Positions 37,375 through 48,193 are shown, counted from the first letter of the stretch. The stretch is 64,000 bases of DNA from Brucella haematophila (GCF_005938105.1 NZ_VCPE01000018.1:79358-143357), one strand, 5' to 3'. Made by a program: numbers and translations. The notes: a model not told the origin generated them from the letters alone.

Positions 37375-39900
37375 TCAGTCGCGATTCCCGGTCAGGATTT
37401 CACGCTTGCCGACGTGGTTCGCCGGACCAACCAATCCTTCCTTCTCCATGCGCTCGACAAGCGATGCGGCGCGGTTGTATCCGATGCCGAGACGGCGCTG
37501 GATGTAGGAGGTGGAGCACTTCTTGTCGCGCAGCACCACCTTGACCGCCTGATCGTAGACGTCGTCACCATCTTCCGAGCCCATAGACGTCGCGTCGAAG
37601 ACGGCGGCATCTGCGGTTTCTTCTTCGGCTTCCTCATCTTCCGTCACGGTTGCCAGATAATCCGGGCGGCCCTGTTCCTTCAGATGATTGACAACCTGTT
37701 CCACTTCCTCGTCCGAGACGAACGGTCCATGGACGCGGACGATGCGACCGCCACCGGCCATATGCAGCATGTCGCCCTGACCGAGCAGTTGTTCGGCGCC
37801 CATCTCACCCAGGATCGTGCGGCTGTCGATTTTCGACGTGACCTGGAAGGAAATGCGGGTCGGGAAGTTGGCCTTGATCGTGCCGGTGATAACATCGACG
37901 CTCGGACGCTGGGTTGCCATGATCAGGTGAATACCGGCGGCGCGTGCCATCTGCGCCAGACGCTGCACGGCTCCTTCGATATCCTTGCCTGCCACCATCA
38001 TCAGGTCGGCCATCTCGTCAATGATGACCACGATGTAAGGCATTGGCGTCAGGTCGAGTTCTTCCTGAATATAGGTCGGCTCGCCGGTTTCCTTGTCGAA
38101 ACCTGCCTGCACGGTGCACATGACGGTTTCGCCCTTGCCCTTGGCGGAAGCCGCGCGGGCATTGAAACCTTCGATATTGCGCACACCGAGCCGGGCCATC
38201 TTTCGATAGCGCTCTTCCATCTCGCGTACGGCCCATTTCAAGGCAACGACAGCCTTTTTCGGGTCGGTCACGACCGGGGTAAGCAGGTGCGGAATGCCGT
38301 CATAAATCGACAGTTCCAGCATCTTCGGATCGACCATGATCAGGCGGCATTCTTCCGGCTTGAACCGATAGAGCAGCGACAGGATCATGGTGTTGATCGC
38401 AACCGACTTGCCCGAACCCGTGGTGCCAGCCACCAGCAGGTGAGGCATCTTGGCAAGTTCAGCAATGATCGGTTCGCCACCGATGCCTTTGCCGAGGCAA
38501 AGCGGCAGGCGATAATTCGATGCTTCGAAGGTGCGGGAGTCAATCATCTCCCGCAGATAGACGGTCTCGCGATTTGCATTCGGCAGTTCGATACCGATGA
38601 CATTGCGACCGGGCACGACGGCAACGCGGGCGGAAAGTGCCGACATGGAGCGAGCGATATCGTCCGCAAGACCGATGACACGCGAGGACTTCACACCCGG
38701 AGCAGGCTCGAACTCATAGAGCGTGACGACCGGACCGGGACGCACATGGATGATTTCGCCGCGCACGCCAAAATCTTCCAACACGCTTTCCAGCAGACCT
38801 GCACTGCGCTCCAGCATTTCCTGCGTGATGACATTGCCATCAAGCGCAGGCGGCATCTGCAGGAGATCGCGCGGCGGGAATTCATATTCGCCATGGATCA
38901 CCGGCGCTTCTGCACGGGGGAGGGGTTGAGGCTGATAGAGAGCGATCGACGGAGCAGCTTTTGCCGGAGCGGGAGTTGCAACGACAGGGGCAGGCACTTC
39001 GATTTCTGCAGCGCTGTGCTCTTCGGCTTCCACTACGGCAAGCACGACATCGTCTTCAGTCGCTTCACCGGAAACTTCGGCAACCTCCGCAATCTGTGGC
39101 GCAGCTTCAACCTTCTTCGGTGCGATTGCCTTGGCCTTCGCCACCAGCGCAATGGCTGGAGCAACGGGAGCAACGGCGACAGGTTCTGGTGTTGCAATGG
39201 GCTGAGGAGCCGGAACTTCAGCCACTGGCTGCGGCGCTACGACTGCAACGGGTGTTTCTTCCGGCTGGCTGTTCCATTCACGAATGCGGAACTGCGCCAG
39301 AATGGATTCAACAGTCGGTGCGGGCTTTTTGGAAGCGGCAGGCACTGCGGCAACAACCGGCATAGTCGGAGCAAGACTCGCCTCGACGTCGCAACCTTCC
39401 CAGAACGCGAAGTCTGAAATATAGGCGAGCGCAGAAGTCGTAACCTCTGCTGCCGGCGCAACAACTGTCTGCACGACCACTGGCTCGGGCACAACATGAA
39501 CGACCGGCGTCGCAATCGCAGCAGGCATGACGGGCAGGGCAGGCGGTACCGGAACGACTGGCGGCTGCACCATGCCGAGCGAAACGCTCTGCTGGAGTGC
39601 AGCGACCGCCATTGGCTGGGCTTCAGCCACCTTCTCCACAATGGCTTCCGGCGCTTCCACAACAGGCTGAACCTGTGGACGTGCATTAACGTCCGGCAAA
39701 TCCTCGCCGCGACGGCGCATCAGTTCCACTTCCGGCGTACGGGTGAAACGGACATTTTCGCCCAAGGAAAAATGGATTTTCCAGGCACCGTCATCTGTCG
39801 GATTATGCGCATCCGACGGGCTACGCTGGGGCTTTGGGTCCGAAGCGTTCTCTGTACGATTTCCGTTGGAATGGGGGAAATTTTCTCTCAAATTACGCAT
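37375..39900 (-). CDS. ftsK: FtsK/SpoIIIE-type DNA translocase without visible membrane domain
   Basis: An 841-residue protein. Residues 1 to about 335 are a low-complexity Pro/Ala/Val/Glu-rich linker with no hydrophobic helices. The motor follows: [18 protein letters not shown] (Walker A), [12 protein letters not shown] (Walker B) and the RQ-type [13 protein letters not shown] segment. The C-terminal gamma winged helix (about 775-841) contains [19 protein letters not shown], which reads KOPS-type DNA and activates XerCD at dif. The missing four-helix membrane anchor sets it apart from E. coli FtsK; many Rhizobiales carry a second, soluble paralogue. It probably moves DNA during chromosome segregation. 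Confidence 0.92.
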   Translation of the reverse strand: MRNLRENFPHSNGNRTENASDPKPQRSPSDAHNPTDDGAWKIHFSLGENVRFTRTPEVELMRRRGEDLPDVNARPQVQPVVEAPEAIVEKVAEAQPMAVAALQQSVSLGMVQPPVVPVPPALPVMPAAIATPVVHVVPEPVVVQTVVAPAAEVTTSALAYISDFAFWEGCDVEASLAPTMPVVAAVPAASKKPAPTVESILAQFRIREWNSQPEETPVAVVAPQPVAEVPAPQPIATPEPVAVAPVAPAIALVAKAKAIAPKKVEAAPQIAEVAEVSGEATEDDVVLAVVEAEEHSAAEIEVPAPVVATPAPAKAAPSIALYQPQPLPRAEAPVIHGEYEFPPRDLLQMPPALDGNVITQEMLERSAGLLESVLEDFGVRGEIIHVRPGPVVTLYEFEPAPGVKSSRVIGLADDIARSMSALSARVAVVPGRNVIGIELPNANRETVYLREMIDSRTFEASNYRLPLCLGKGIGGEPIIAELAKMPHLLVAGTTGSGKSVAINTMILSLLYRFKPEECRLIMVDPKMLELSIYDGIPHLLTPVVTDPKKAVVALKWAVREMEERYRKMARLGVRNIEGFNARAASAKGKGETVMCTVQAGFDKETGEPTYIQEELDLTPMPYIVVIIDEMADLMMVAGKDIEGAVQRLAQMARAAGIHLIMATQRPSVDVITGTIKANFPTRISFQVTSKIDSRTILGEMGAEQLLGQGDMLHMAGGGRIVRVHGPFVSDEEVEQVVNHLKEQGRPDYLATVTEDEEAEEETADAAVFDATSMGSEDGDDVYDQAVKVVLRDKKCSTSYIQRRLGIGYNRAASLVERMEKEGLVGPANHVGKREILTGNRD

Positions 39901-40196
39901 GATACCTGAACCATAGATACTGTCGCCTGAATGAGCCCAAGTAATAAAAAATGAAGGTTAACAACCCCCTTCATAATTTCGCCTCTAGCCAGAAAATTCT
40001 GACAGGTACCGTTCGCCCGTTTGCCAGTTTGGGCTCGGTTTCTTCTCGATTATGCTCGCATATAGTCAAGTTTATTCAGAATGTTATATGCTATTTATGA
40101 TCCAATTTATTAGCATTAGTATGGCGCGCATTGGTTGTTGAATTTTATTATTCTCTTAAAGAGTGCAGCCCGGAAATCCGATATTCATCGGGTACA
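39901..40196. other. AT-rich gap between ftsK and macB
   Basis: About 296 bases with no coding frame. It holds the ftsK promoter region on the minus strand (several TATAAT/TTTATT-like runs near 39940-40110) and the 3' flank of the efflux operon. No clear terminator was found for macB; only a short CTCTT-AA-AGAG element is seen near 40152. Confidence 0.5.
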
Positions 40197-42161
40197 TCAG
40201 TCACGGGCCAGCGCCACGACGGGATCGAGTCGGGAGGCGTTGCGGGCAGGCATGAAGCCGAAGCCGATGCCTATGACGCTTGAGCAAAGCAGCGCTATCA
40301 CGATGGACGCTGGCGAGTAGATGAGCTGAAACTTCGTGCTGAATTGCGCAAACAGCAGGCCGAATCCGCCTGCGACCAGCACCCCCAACACACCACCGAT
40401 CAAACAGACGAGTACGGATTCGATGAGAAACTGTTGCAGGATATCGCTCTGTCGCGCGCCAACGGCCATGCGCACGCCGATCTCGTTGATTCTTTCGGAA
40501 ACCGCAACCAGCATGATGTTCATCACGCCGATTCCTCCGACGAACAGCGAAATACCGGCGATGCTCGCAACGAGCAGGGCCAGCATGTTTGTCGTCGCTT
40601 CTATGGTCTTTTGCAATGTATCAGTGTTGAAGATGAAGAAGTCCTTCTGACCGTGGCGTCGGGTCAGAAATGCGGTCACCATCTTTTCGGCTACCGCTGG
40701 ATCCATCGTATCGCGAATGCGGACGGCTATCGATTGCAGGGAGCGTGAGCCAGTCATGCGCGTTTGCACTGTCGTATAGGGCAAAAAGAGATCGAGCCTG
40801 CTTGCGCTCGCCATACCTTGCTCATCCGCTTTGATGACGCCAACAATACGCACGGGGATCTGCTTCAAAAACAAGATTCTGCCGACGACATATCCATTTT
40901 CGTTCGGGAACAGGCCCTTCTTGGTGTTTGCATCAATCACGGCATCCTGCGCGAGATTATCGACGCTCTTTCTGTCAAAGAAATGCCCCTCGACCAGTTT
41001 GCTCTTAACCGCGGTGAAATATTGCTCGCTTACGCCGTTGACCGTAATACTGACTTCCTTGTTGCCGACATGAACCGTTCCGGTTGTGGAACTTTCGGGC
41101 GTTGCGGCGACGACATAGGGCAGTTTGGCCAGTGCGTTTGAATCGTCGATGGTCAGCGTGGTCACAAGAGTGGCCTTCAGGTCACCAAAGCCGGTTCCTG
41201 GTCCGATATAGAGCGTGTTCGTGCCAAGGGTGCTGATCTGTTCGAGAATGCGCTGTTGCGAGCCTTGCCCAAGCGCTGTGACGCAGACAACCGATGCCGT
41301 TCCAATGATGATCCCCAGCATAGTAAGGAATGTCCGCATGCGGTGCGCATTCATGGAGCGCAACGCCATTGCGAAAGCCTCTTTAAAGCGATCGCGCATA
41401 TTACTGAATAATTGTACCTTTTCCCCTTTTGAGGGAACCGGAATATGGGCGTTTTCGATGTCTGCGCTGTCATCACGAGAGGCATCGGCTATGATTTCGC
41501 CGTCGCGGATTTCGATGATGCGATTTGCCCGTGCCGCCACGGCGCGATCATGTGTGACAATGATGATCGTGCGGCCTTCGCGGTTCAGTTCCTGAAGAAT
41601 GCCGAGCACTTCTTCGCCGCTGTGACTGTCAAGCGCACCGGTCGGCTCGTCGGCAAGAATGACATCGGCATCGTTGATGAGCGCGCGCGCTATCGAAACA
41701 CGCTGCTGCTGGCCGCCGGACAGCTGGTTGGGGCGATGGTGTGTGCGTCCACCCATGCCAAGCCGTTGTAAAATATCAAACGCTCGTTTGCGTCGCACGT
41801 CACGCGCTTGTCCGGCATAAGTGGCAGGTATTTCCACATTGCCGACGGCGTCCAGCTCGTTCATCAAATGATAACGCTGGAAGATAAAGCCGAAATGCTC
41901 GCGCCGCAGTTGCGCCAGTTCATCTGCCGAGAGTTCGGCGGTCGAACGTCCTGAAATCAGATACTGCCCCTCCGATGGACGATCCAGGCAACCCAGAATA
42001 TTCATCAGCGTGGACTTGCCGGAACCGGATGCACCAACAATCGCCACCATTTCGCCGCGCTGAATGGTGAGGTCGACATTGCGCAGGACCGTGGTGAAGT
42101 CATCACCGGATGGATAGTGACGTGACACAGATTTCAACAGGATCAGCGGCGTATCGCTCAT
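40197..42161 (-). CDS. macB: MacB-type ABC exporter, fused ATPase and permease
   Basis: The start at 42161 lies one base after the macA stop (TGA-C-ATG), giving 654 residues; a GTG three codons upstream is less likely. The N-terminal ATPase has Walker [10 protein letters not shown], signature [15 protein letters not shown] and Walker [14 protein letters not shown] linker leads to one membrane helix, a large periplasmic domain (about 310-520) and three C-terminal FtsX-type helices ([20 protein letters not shown]). MacB with MacA and an outer-membrane channel exports macrolides, peptides, siderophores or lipids. Substrate here unknown. Confidence 0.93.
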   Translation of the reverse strand: MSDTPLILLKSVSRHYPSGDDFTTVLRNVDLTIQRGEMVAIVGASGSGKSTLMNILGCLDRPSEGQYLISGRSTAELSADELAQLRREHFGFIFQRYHLMNELDAVGNVEIPATYAGQARDVRRKRAFDILQRLGMGGRTHHRPNQLSGGQQQRVSIARALINDADVILADEPTGALDSHSGEEVLGILQELNREGRTIIIVTHDRAVAARANRIIEIRDGEIIADASRDDSADIENAHIPVPSKGEKVQLFSNMRDRFKEAFAMALRSMNAHRMRTFLTMLGIIIGTASVVCVTALGQGSQQRILEQISTLGTNTLYIGPGTGFGDLKATLVTTLTIDDSNALAKLPYVVAATPESSTTGTVHVGNKEVSITVNGVSEQYFTAVKSKLVEGHFFDRKSVDNLAQDAVIDANTKKGLFPNENGYVVGRILFLKQIPVRIVGVIKADEQGMASASRLDLFLPYTTVQTRMTGSRSLQSIAVRIRDTMDPAVAEKMVTAFLTRRHGQKDFFIFNTDTLQKTIEATTNMLALLVASIAGISLFVGGIGVMNIMLVAVSERINEIGVRMAVGARQSDILQQFLIESVLVCLIGGVLGVLVAGGFGLLFAQFSTKFQLIYSPASIVIALLCSSVIGIGFGFMPARNASRLDPVVALARD

Positions 42162-42162
42162 G

Positions 42163-43377
42163 TCACGCACCGTTGTCCGTCTCAGCAGTCTCCTGATTGT
42201 CGGTAACGATCTTGTCGCCTTCCTGCAATCCAGAGCGAATTTCCGTGTTGATCTTGTCGGTGATGCCTGTTTTCACCGTGCGATCTTCCAACCTTCCATA
42301 TTCTGTCAGGACGCGGACAGTCGCTTCTCCGGGAGCGCCCGCGTCAGTATCACCAACTGATTTCAGCGCCGATACCGGAGCAAGCAACACATCCCTGGCT
42401 TTTGCCAGAACGATATGAATCTCCGCCGTCATATAGGTGCGAAGCAAACCGTCCGGGTTGGGAATAGTGAATTTGCCTTTGTAATAAACGGCTGAGGCCG
42501 TAACACTGCCGGTCGCAGTTATACCGCTGCTGGAGCCAAAACTTTTATCGCTGACGACGGAATCAGGCGCTGGCTCGATTTTTTCAAGTTGCGCCTCGTA
42601 ACGCTTCGAATTTCGACCGGAAATGGTGAAGTAGAGCGGCAGGCCTTTATGCACGTCTGTGATATCAGCTTCGGAAATATCGGCTTCCACTGTCATCGTG
42701 GCGACCTGACCGAGGATTGCGATTGTCGGCACGGTCTGTTGAGCGTTGACGTTCTGACCTTCCTGCGCGACGATTGAAAGAATAGTGCCGTCGATTGGAG
42801 CAGTGATGCGGGTGTAAGCCAAATTGGTTTCGGCGATGCGGACACCCACCCTGGATGCGGCAATGCTCGCTTCTGTGTTGGCCAGCTGTGCCTGTTGCTT
42901 TTTCATCTCCGCAACGGCTTTGTCGTACTCGGACCGAGCGACCGCGTTTTTGCCAATCATCGTCTGATTGCGAACGAGATTCAATTTTGCCAATTCCAGA
43001 TCGGCGAGGTTTTGATCGCGGGTGGCTTCGTTCTGGCGCAATGTCGCCTGCGCCTTGTCGAGTTCGTTTTGCTGGTTGGTCGCATCGATGAGCGCTATGA
43101 CATCGCCCTCTTTTACATGCTGACCGGTTTGTACCTTGAGCGAGACTATTCGGCCCGTGACCTGAGCGCCAATGGCGACCAGTTTTTTCGGTCGCAACGT
43201 GCCAGATGCCAGCACAGAACTTTCAATGTCGCCGGGTTGAACGGTTGTCAGTGCGGGAATCGGTTCCTGCTTATTCCAATAGTTGAATGTCACGCCCATG
43301 GCCAAAATCAGTGCAACGAGCAGTGCCAGCCAACGTTTGCGAAAACGTTGTTTCATTACGGATTTCAAGGAATTCAT
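42163..43377 (-). CDS. macA: MacA-type periplasmic adaptor (HlyD/RND family)
   Basis: A 404-residue protein with an N-terminal membrane anchor (RWLALLVALILAMGVTFNYW), a lipoyl half-motif ASGTLRPKKLVAIGAQVTGR, a long alpha-helical hairpin (about 110-190) and a second lipoyl half followed by beta-barrel domains. This is the MacA layout. It bridges MacB to the outer-membrane channel. ATGA overlap with the upstream NodT-type gene and 1-base spacing to macB show one transcript of three genes. Confidence 0.93.
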   Translation of the reverse strand: MNSLKSVMKQRFRKRWLALLVALILAMGVTFNYWNKQEPIPALTTVQPGDIESSVLASGTLRPKKLVAIGAQVTGRIVSLKVQTGQHVKEGDVIALIDATNQQNELDKAQATLRQNEATRDQNLADLELAKLNLVRNQTMIGKNAVARSEYDKAVAEMKKQQAQLANTEASIAASRVGVRIAETNLAYTRITAPIDGTILSIVAQEGQNVNAQQTVPTIAILGQVATMTVEADISEADITDVHKGLPLYFTISGRNSKRYEAQLEKIEPAPDSVVSDKSFGSSSGITATGSVTASAVYYKGKFTIPNPDGLLRTYMTAEIHIVLAKARDVLLAPVSALKSVGDTDAGAPGEATVRVLTEYGRLEDRTVKTGITDKINTEIRSGLQEGDKIVTDNQETAETDNGA

Positions 43378-44882
43378 TGTGACCTCACGGGGCGGGTCGG
43401 ATCGGTGGCTGGTGTGAAAGGCTTCACGAAATGAGGACCCGTAAAGCCATCCACGACTTCAGGTTTTTCGACGTCGATCCTGCCGTTCCAGCCGCCACCC
43501 AATGCCTTTTGCAGGGCGACGTAATTGAGGATGATCTCCACACGGGCTTGCGACAGAGCGCTTTCCTGGGTTCGCAATCCGCGTTGAGCGGTAAGAACAT
43601 CGAGGAAATTCTTGGAACCAGCCTTGAACTGATCGAGTGTCAGCTCGTTGATCTTTCGGCGGTCGCGAACAATCTTTTCCAGTTGCGCAATGCGCAGACG
43701 GTTCTGATTGAATGCGACACTGGCATTTTCAACCTCACTCAAGCCGGTCAAAATTACCTGCCGATATTTGATGAAGGCTTCGTCGCGTGATGCGCGTGCT
43801 CCATCGATATCAGCAAGGAGCTTGCCACCTTGAAAAAGGGGGACTGTAATATTGGGGCCGAATGACCAGCCGATAGTTGAAAGCCGGGCAAAATCACCGA
43901 AGTTTGCACCATTTGTATTGATGGTTCCGACAAGAGAAATCTTGGGGTATAGCGCGGCCTGCATCTGACCTATCTGGGCCGTAAAGGTAGCATAATCCCG
44001 CTCCGCAGCGCGGATATCCGGGCGGCTTAACAGCAGGTTTGCGGGTAATCCGGCAGACACCCTGCGGGGTGCCAGCGGCAGGGGGCGAGGCTTATCAAGC
44101 ACAGCAGCCAATGCCAGCGAGGAGCGCCCAGTGAGGACGGATAGCGTGTTCAGATACTCTGCATATTGAATTCGCAGCCGAGGAATTTCGGCCTCGGTGG
44201 TCGCCACCTCGGTTTGCGCTGTCAGCAGATCGACTTGTGATATGTTTCCAGCTTCAAGCTGTGTGCGGGTGAGGGCAACTGTCCGGCGTTGAGAAACTGC
44301 ATTGCGCTCTGTGACAGCAATCTGCGCCTGCGCACCACGCAGCCGGACATAATTGGTCGCGATATCTCCAATCAAACTGACCAATGCTCCGCGCAGTAGC
44401 TCATTGGCAGATTCCTGTTTGTAGTAAGCTGCCTCGACACCACGCCGGTTAGCGCCGAACAAATCGAGTTCCCATGATGGGGATAAGCTGGCATTTGACG
44501 CGGTATTGGCGCTGTCTGAACTGCCGCCGGAACGTTTGAAATCAACGGTTCCCTTTAGTTGAGGGTAAAGCTCGCCGCCCACGGCCGCATAGCTGGCGCG
44601 CGTCTGACGCACTTTGGCTTTTGCCGTTGCAACATCGGGGCTGCCTTCAATACCATCAGCAATAAGCTTATCGAGTACCGGATCGCCGAGATTTTTCCAC
44701 CAGTCTGCAAGGCGTGGAGCGGCGATGCTGACCTTACTATTCCATGCAAGCGGCGTATGGATTACAGGCGAGCGGTAATCCGGTCCGACTGCAACACATC
44801 CGGAACCAAAAGGTAGAAGCAACAAAACCGCACATACCGGAATTTTGGTAATTTGAATATTTCCTAAAATAAATAATCTCAA
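43374..44882 (-). CDS. NodT-family outer-membrane efflux lipoprotein
   Basis: A 502-residue TolC-type channel subunit with a lipoprotein signal: hydrophobic stretch and lipobox ending GSGC, with Cys29 as the acylated residue. VGPDYRSPV directly after the Cys is the usual NodT-family start, and two OEP repeats follow (about 70-250 and 290-480). The reading frame starts at a TTG with no evident ribosome site; an alternative start a few codons later is possible. It is the first gene of the efflux operon and lies next to a very AT-rich promoter region. Confidence 0.9.
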   Translation of the reverse strand: MRLFILGNIQITKIPVCAVLLLLPFGSGCVAVGPDYRSPVIHTPLAWNSKVSIAAPRLADWWKNLGDPVLDKLIADGIEGSPDVATAKAKVRQTRASYAAVGGELYPQLKGTVDFKRSGGSSDSANTASNASLSPSWELDLFGANRRGVEAAYYKQESANELLRGALVSLIGDIATNYVRLRGAQAQIAVTERNAVSQRRTVALTRTQLEAGNISQVDLLTAQTEVATTEAEIPRLRIQYAEYLNTLSVLTGRSSLALAAVLDKPRPLPLAPRRVSAGLPANLLLSRPDIRAAERDYATFTAQIGQMQAALYPKISLVGTINTNGANFGDFARLSTIGWSFGPNITVPLFQGGKLLADIDGARASRDEAFIKYRQVILTGLSEVENASVAFNQNRLRIAQLEKIVRDRRKINELTLDQFKAGSKNFLDVLTAQRGLRTQESALSQARVEIILNYVALQKALGGGWNGRIDVEKPEVVDGFTGPHFVKPFTPATDPTRPVRSQ

Positions 44883-45148
44883 ACTATTGAAAACTTAATT
44901 CCATATTCTCGATTTCAATTAAATAAAAATAGATACAATTAAATTTTTTTATAATACAGTTGATTAAATATTCTAAATCCGTGGGAAGAAATAAAGATTT
45001 AAAATTCTCGATCCAATAATTTCTAAATTTATTATTTAAAATAACGAATGAGAAATATGATAATAGCGATATGATTACAATGACAAGAACTTGCTACTCA
45101 TTGTTTTGAGGCACTCAAACGCGCAGATTCAATGGAGCGGCGATCGGA
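44883..45148. other. very AT-rich island upstream of the efflux operon
   Basis: By hand count only 34 of the 180 bases from 44881 to 45060 are G or C (19%), far below the surrounding genes. No coding frame is supported. It must contain the promoter of the NodT-macAB operon. Its composition suits binding by a silencer such as MucR or H-NS-like proteins, which is inference. Confidence 0.6.
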
Positions 45149-46177
45149 TTAAACGGCGTTTGCGGCAAGCCAGTCGGCCAATGAACGGCGGCGGGCTGCG
45201 CGACCGCGCATAGCTTCGGCTGCGCACATGGAATTCAGCGCAGCTTCCTGTGTTGCTTCGGCCGCTGCGCGAAACAGCGTATCGATACGGTCTTCATTGA
45301 GCGTTGTTATTGCAACGAAATCGCGCTGTTCGTCGTGGTCGAATGTCACTGCCGTTGAAAAGCCGACAGCGATGTCGCCGCTGCCGTGTCCCCAGAATGC
45401 ACCAAGCCGCGCCAGACCTGCACCGCAACGGCGCGTGACACGCTTGAGCTGCCGGTGTTCCATGGGCACATCGGTTGCAAGTACGAGAATGACCGAACCT
45501 TTTTCCGGTTGTGCTTCGGCCTTGGGTGAGGGGCGGCGACCGTCGGGAAGGACAAGATCGCCTGCGCGCCCGAAATTGGTCAGTGCCAGAATGCCAATAT
45601 GACAGGTTTTACCATCCAGTTCGAATTGCCGGGATGATGTGCCGATACCGCCCTTGAAGCCGAAACAGCTCATGCCGGTTCCGGCGCCCACATTGCCCTG
45701 GGCAACATCTTCGCCAGCCGCACCCAATGCCAGGCGTGCGTGATCTTCGGTCACGGCCATAGCCTGAATGTCGTTCAATGGCCCGTCATTGCATTCCAGT
45801 ACCACCGGATTGACGGTCGCCGTTGTGCGGCCAATATCAGGGTTGCCCGCAATCGCCTCACGGATGAGGGCGTTGGCACAGGTGCCAACGCCAAAAGTGT
45901 TCGTCAGCAGGATCGGTGTTTCCAGCGTGCCGAGTTCTTCAATCTGAACCAAGCCTGTGCTTTTGCCAAACCCGTTGATCACATCGCAGGCGGCCAGCAC
46001 CTTGCGCCGATAGAGATTGCCATCATGGGGGAGAATGGCGGTTACACCTGTGTTGATGTCGCCATCGCGCAGGGTGTGGTGACCGACCCGCACGCCCGGC
46101 ACATCGGTAATGGCATTCTTGCTGCCGGTCGGCATGATGCCACAGATGATGCCGAAGTCGCGCGCGGTTGCAGTCAT
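45149..46177 (-). CDS. P1-family self-cleaving aminopeptidase (DmpA-like)
   Basis: A 342-residue Ntn-type peptidase of the DmpA/P1 family (L-aminopeptidase D-Ala-esterase/amidase). Family landmarks are ITDVPGVRVGHHTLRDG, LTNTFGVGTCANAL, NVGAGTGMSCFGFKGGIGTS and GHGSGDIAVGFST. The autocleavage site is Gly227-Ser228 in EKGSVILVLATD, which would free Ser228 as the N-terminal nucleophile of the beta chain. DmpA of Ochrobactrum anthropi releases N-terminal D- or L-residues from amides and peptides. Last gene of an operon with an amino-acid importer and a D-amino-acid aminotransferase, so D-peptide use is likely. Stereospecificity cannot be read from sequence. Confidence 0.92.
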   Translation of the reverse strand: MTATARDFGIICGIMPTGSKNAITDVPGVRVGHHTLRDGDINTGVTAILPHDGNLYRRKVLAACDVINGFGKSTGLVQIEELGTLETPILLTNTFGVGTCANALIREAIAGNPDIGRTTATVNPVVLECNDGPLNDIQAMAVTEDHARLALGAAGEDVAQGNVGAGTGMSCFGFKGGIGTSSRQFELDGKTCHIGILALTNFGRAGDLVLPDGRRPSPKAEAQPEKGSVILVLATDVPMEHRQLKRVTRRCGAGLARLGAFWGHGSGDIAVGFSTAVTFDHDEQRDFVAITTLNEDRIDTLFRAAAEATQEAALNSMCAAEAMRGRAARRRSLADWLAANAV

Positions 46178-46209
46178 TTCATAGTTCCGTTCTTAGTAAG
46201 ACCAAAGGG

Positions 46210-46953
46210 TCACAGACGTCCGGCTTCGATAATACGCTTGAGAAAGGCTTGCGTGCGCTCGCCTTGCGGATTGCCGAAGATTTGTGAAGGCGGGCCTTCC
46301 TCATAGACCTTGCCGTTTTGCAGGAAACAGACCTTGTCTGCAACCTCGCGTGCAAACCCCATTTCATGTGTGGCCAGCACCATGGTCATGCCCTTGGTCG
46401 CCAGATCGCGCACGATATCGAGCACTTCCGACACCAGTTCCGGATCGAGCGCCGAGGTAATCTCGTCCAGAAGCAGCAGTGTCGGGTCCATCATTAACGC
46501 GCGCACGATGGCAACGCGCTGCTGCTGGCCGCCGGAAAGCCGGTCTGGATATTCCTTCGCCTTGTGGTCAAGCCCGATACGGGCCAGAAGGGCGAGACCT
46601 TTTTCCTGCGCTTCTCTGGCAGGCATGCCCAGCACTTTTGTTGGACCCAATGTGACGTTTTCCATCACGGTCATATGTGGGAACAGGTTATATCCCTGAA
46701 ACACAATGCCGATTTCGCGGCGCAGAACGTCAAGATCAACGCCCGGACCAGTCACGCGGTCGCCATGGAGGCGGATTTCGCCTTCATCGATAGTTTCGAG
46801 CCGGTTGATGCAGCGCAGAAGTGTAGACTTACCGCAACCGGAAGGGCCGATCAGGCAGACGACCTGATGTTCTTCAATGTCGAGGCTGATGCCAGACAGA
46901 ACCTCCAGCGACCCATAGCGTTTGATTGCCTTGTCGATTTCAACGAGAGCCAT
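46210..46953 (-). CDS. polar amino acid ABC transporter ATP-binding protein
   Basis: The ATG at 46953 has AGGAG seven bases upstream, giving 247 residues (MALVEIDKAIKRYG...). A GTG at 46968 that overlaps the permease stop is a less likely start. Walker [10 protein letters not shown], signature [15 protein letters not shown] and Walker B LLLDEITSALD are complete; the ITSALD form is typical of GlnQ/HisP-type ATPases. It powers the permease encoded immediately upstream and precedes the P1 peptidase gene by 32 bases. Confidence 0.93.
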   Translation of the reverse strand: MALVEIDKAIKRYGSLEVLSGISLDIEEHQVVCLIGPSGCGKSTLLRCINRLETIDEGEIRLHGDRVTGPGVDLDVLRREIGIVFQGYNLFPHMTVMENVTLGPTKVLGMPAREAQEKGLALLARIGLDHKAKEYPDRLSGGQQQRVAIVRALMMDPTLLLLDEITSALDPELVSEVLDIVRDLATKGMTMVLATHEMGFAREVADKVCFLQNGKVYEEGPPSQIFGNPQGERTQAFLKRIIEAGRL

Positions 46954-46964
46954 ATCCGTACTCC

Positions 46965-48074
46965 TCACATGCTCGAACGCATTTTCCGACGATCCCGTTC
47001 GATCAGACGATCAACGAAACGGGCCTGCGGAATGGTGATCAGGATGAACAGGATGGCGACCGTCGTGACAGCCGACAGGTTGAAATAATTGGCCGCGATG
47101 ATCTTCGACTGGTTGAAGGCGTCAATGGTGCCGATGATCGCGACAAGCGCCGTGTCTTTCTGCAAGCTGATGCAGTTATTCATCAGCGGTGGAATGATGC
47201 CGCGCACGGCAAGCGGTACGACGACATAACGCATGGTGCGGACATAGGACAGGCCGAGCGAGCGTGCTGCTGCGATCTGGCTTGGATGCACGCTTTCGAT
47301 GCCTGCACGATAGACTTCCGACGTATAGGCACCATAAGTCAGCGTGAGTGCGATGATCGCATAAGCGTTGGAAGACAGATCTTTCAGGATCGGCAGGCCG
47401 GTCAAGGGCAGGCCAAAACCGATGAGATAGATCGTGATAATGGCAGGCAGACCGCGAAACAGATCGCTGTAGAAGGTCGCAAGCAGCCGGATCGGCTTGC
47501 CAGCCTTGCCCGGAAGCGTGCGTGCAATCGCAATCACCAGCGCCCAGATCAGGATCAAAATGGCGGCGACAAAGAAGATGATGATGTTGGTGCCAAAAGC
47601 CTTGAGCACCGTGCCCGACGATTTCGCAATCAAATTGACGTCGAAGAAGGTGCGGCTGACCGCAGCGTCATTGACGATCATGAACCAAGCGCCAGCACAG
47701 ATGATCAGCACCGCAACGGCATAAGAAATCGCCTGCCAGGACACATCGGATGCGCGTGCGCCCAATTCCCGACCAACGTAGATGTCAGCGCTTTTCCCGG
47801 CCTGACTGGAAAGCTGCACACTGCGCCATGCAAACCATAGAACGGCAAGCGGAGCCAACAGCAGCGCCCATCCGATGGTGAGAACAGGCGTCGCAAGCCA
47901 GCCCTGCGCGATCGTATAGCTGGTCACGCTGTAGACGGTCTGAATTGAGGCCAGAAGGGTAATGAACGAAAAGGCGAATGCGAACAAGGATCGACCGCTA
48001 TGGGTACGAACCTTGTTACGACTGCGCCATTGCCGCGCGCGCTCGACGCTGGCAGCCGGTGCCGGTTGGGACAT
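46965..48074 (-). CDS. polar amino acid ABC transporter permease
   Basis: A 369-residue inner-membrane protein, longer than the usual 220-250 because of an N-terminal extension with two or three extra helices (about residues 25-150). The His/Glu/Gln permease core follows, with the EAA loop region ESVHPSQIAAARSLGLSYVR and the C-terminal SVTTVAILFI-type helices ending in a basic RDRRKMRSSM. One permease gene alone implies a homodimeric channel. It sits between the binding-protein and ATPase genes. Confidence 0.9.
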   Translation of the reverse strand: MSQPAPAASVERARQWRSRNKVRTHSGRSLFAFAFSFITLLASIQTVYSVTSYTIAQGWLATPVLTIGWALLLAPLAVLWFAWRSVQLSSQAGKSADIYVGRELGARASDVSWQAISYAVAVLIICAGAWFMIVNDAAVSRTFFDVNLIAKSSGTVLKAFGTNIIIFFVAAILILIWALVIAIARTLPGKAGKPIRLLATFYSDLFRGLPAIITIYLIGFGLPLTGLPILKDLSSNAYAIIALTLTYGAYTSEVYRAGIESVHPSQIAAARSLGLSYVRTMRYVVVPLAVRGIIPPLMNNCISLQKDTALVAIIGTIDAFNQSKIIAANYFNLSAVTTVAILFILITIPQARFVDRLIERDRRKMRSSM

Positions 48075-48193
48075 AGATATTCTCGCTGAGGCAAGGTGGC
48101 TGCGCGCCTGCTATGGGTGCTGCTGCCACGGTGTCAAAATCGGGATTCCGGGCTGCGGCAGCCATGCTAACCGCAGTCCGGAAAACCGTCAGA

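Noticed and set aside
37414-39417. 667-codon open frame on the plus strand opposite ftsK
   Set aside because: It is the antisense of the low-complexity FtsK linker and motor. The translation is Arg/His/Gly-rich with no family features, as expected for the complement of a GC-rich gene.
46965-46968. GTG overlapping the permease stop as start of the amino-acid ATPase
   Set aside because: The ATG at 46953 has AGGAG at proper spacing and gives the usual family N-terminus.
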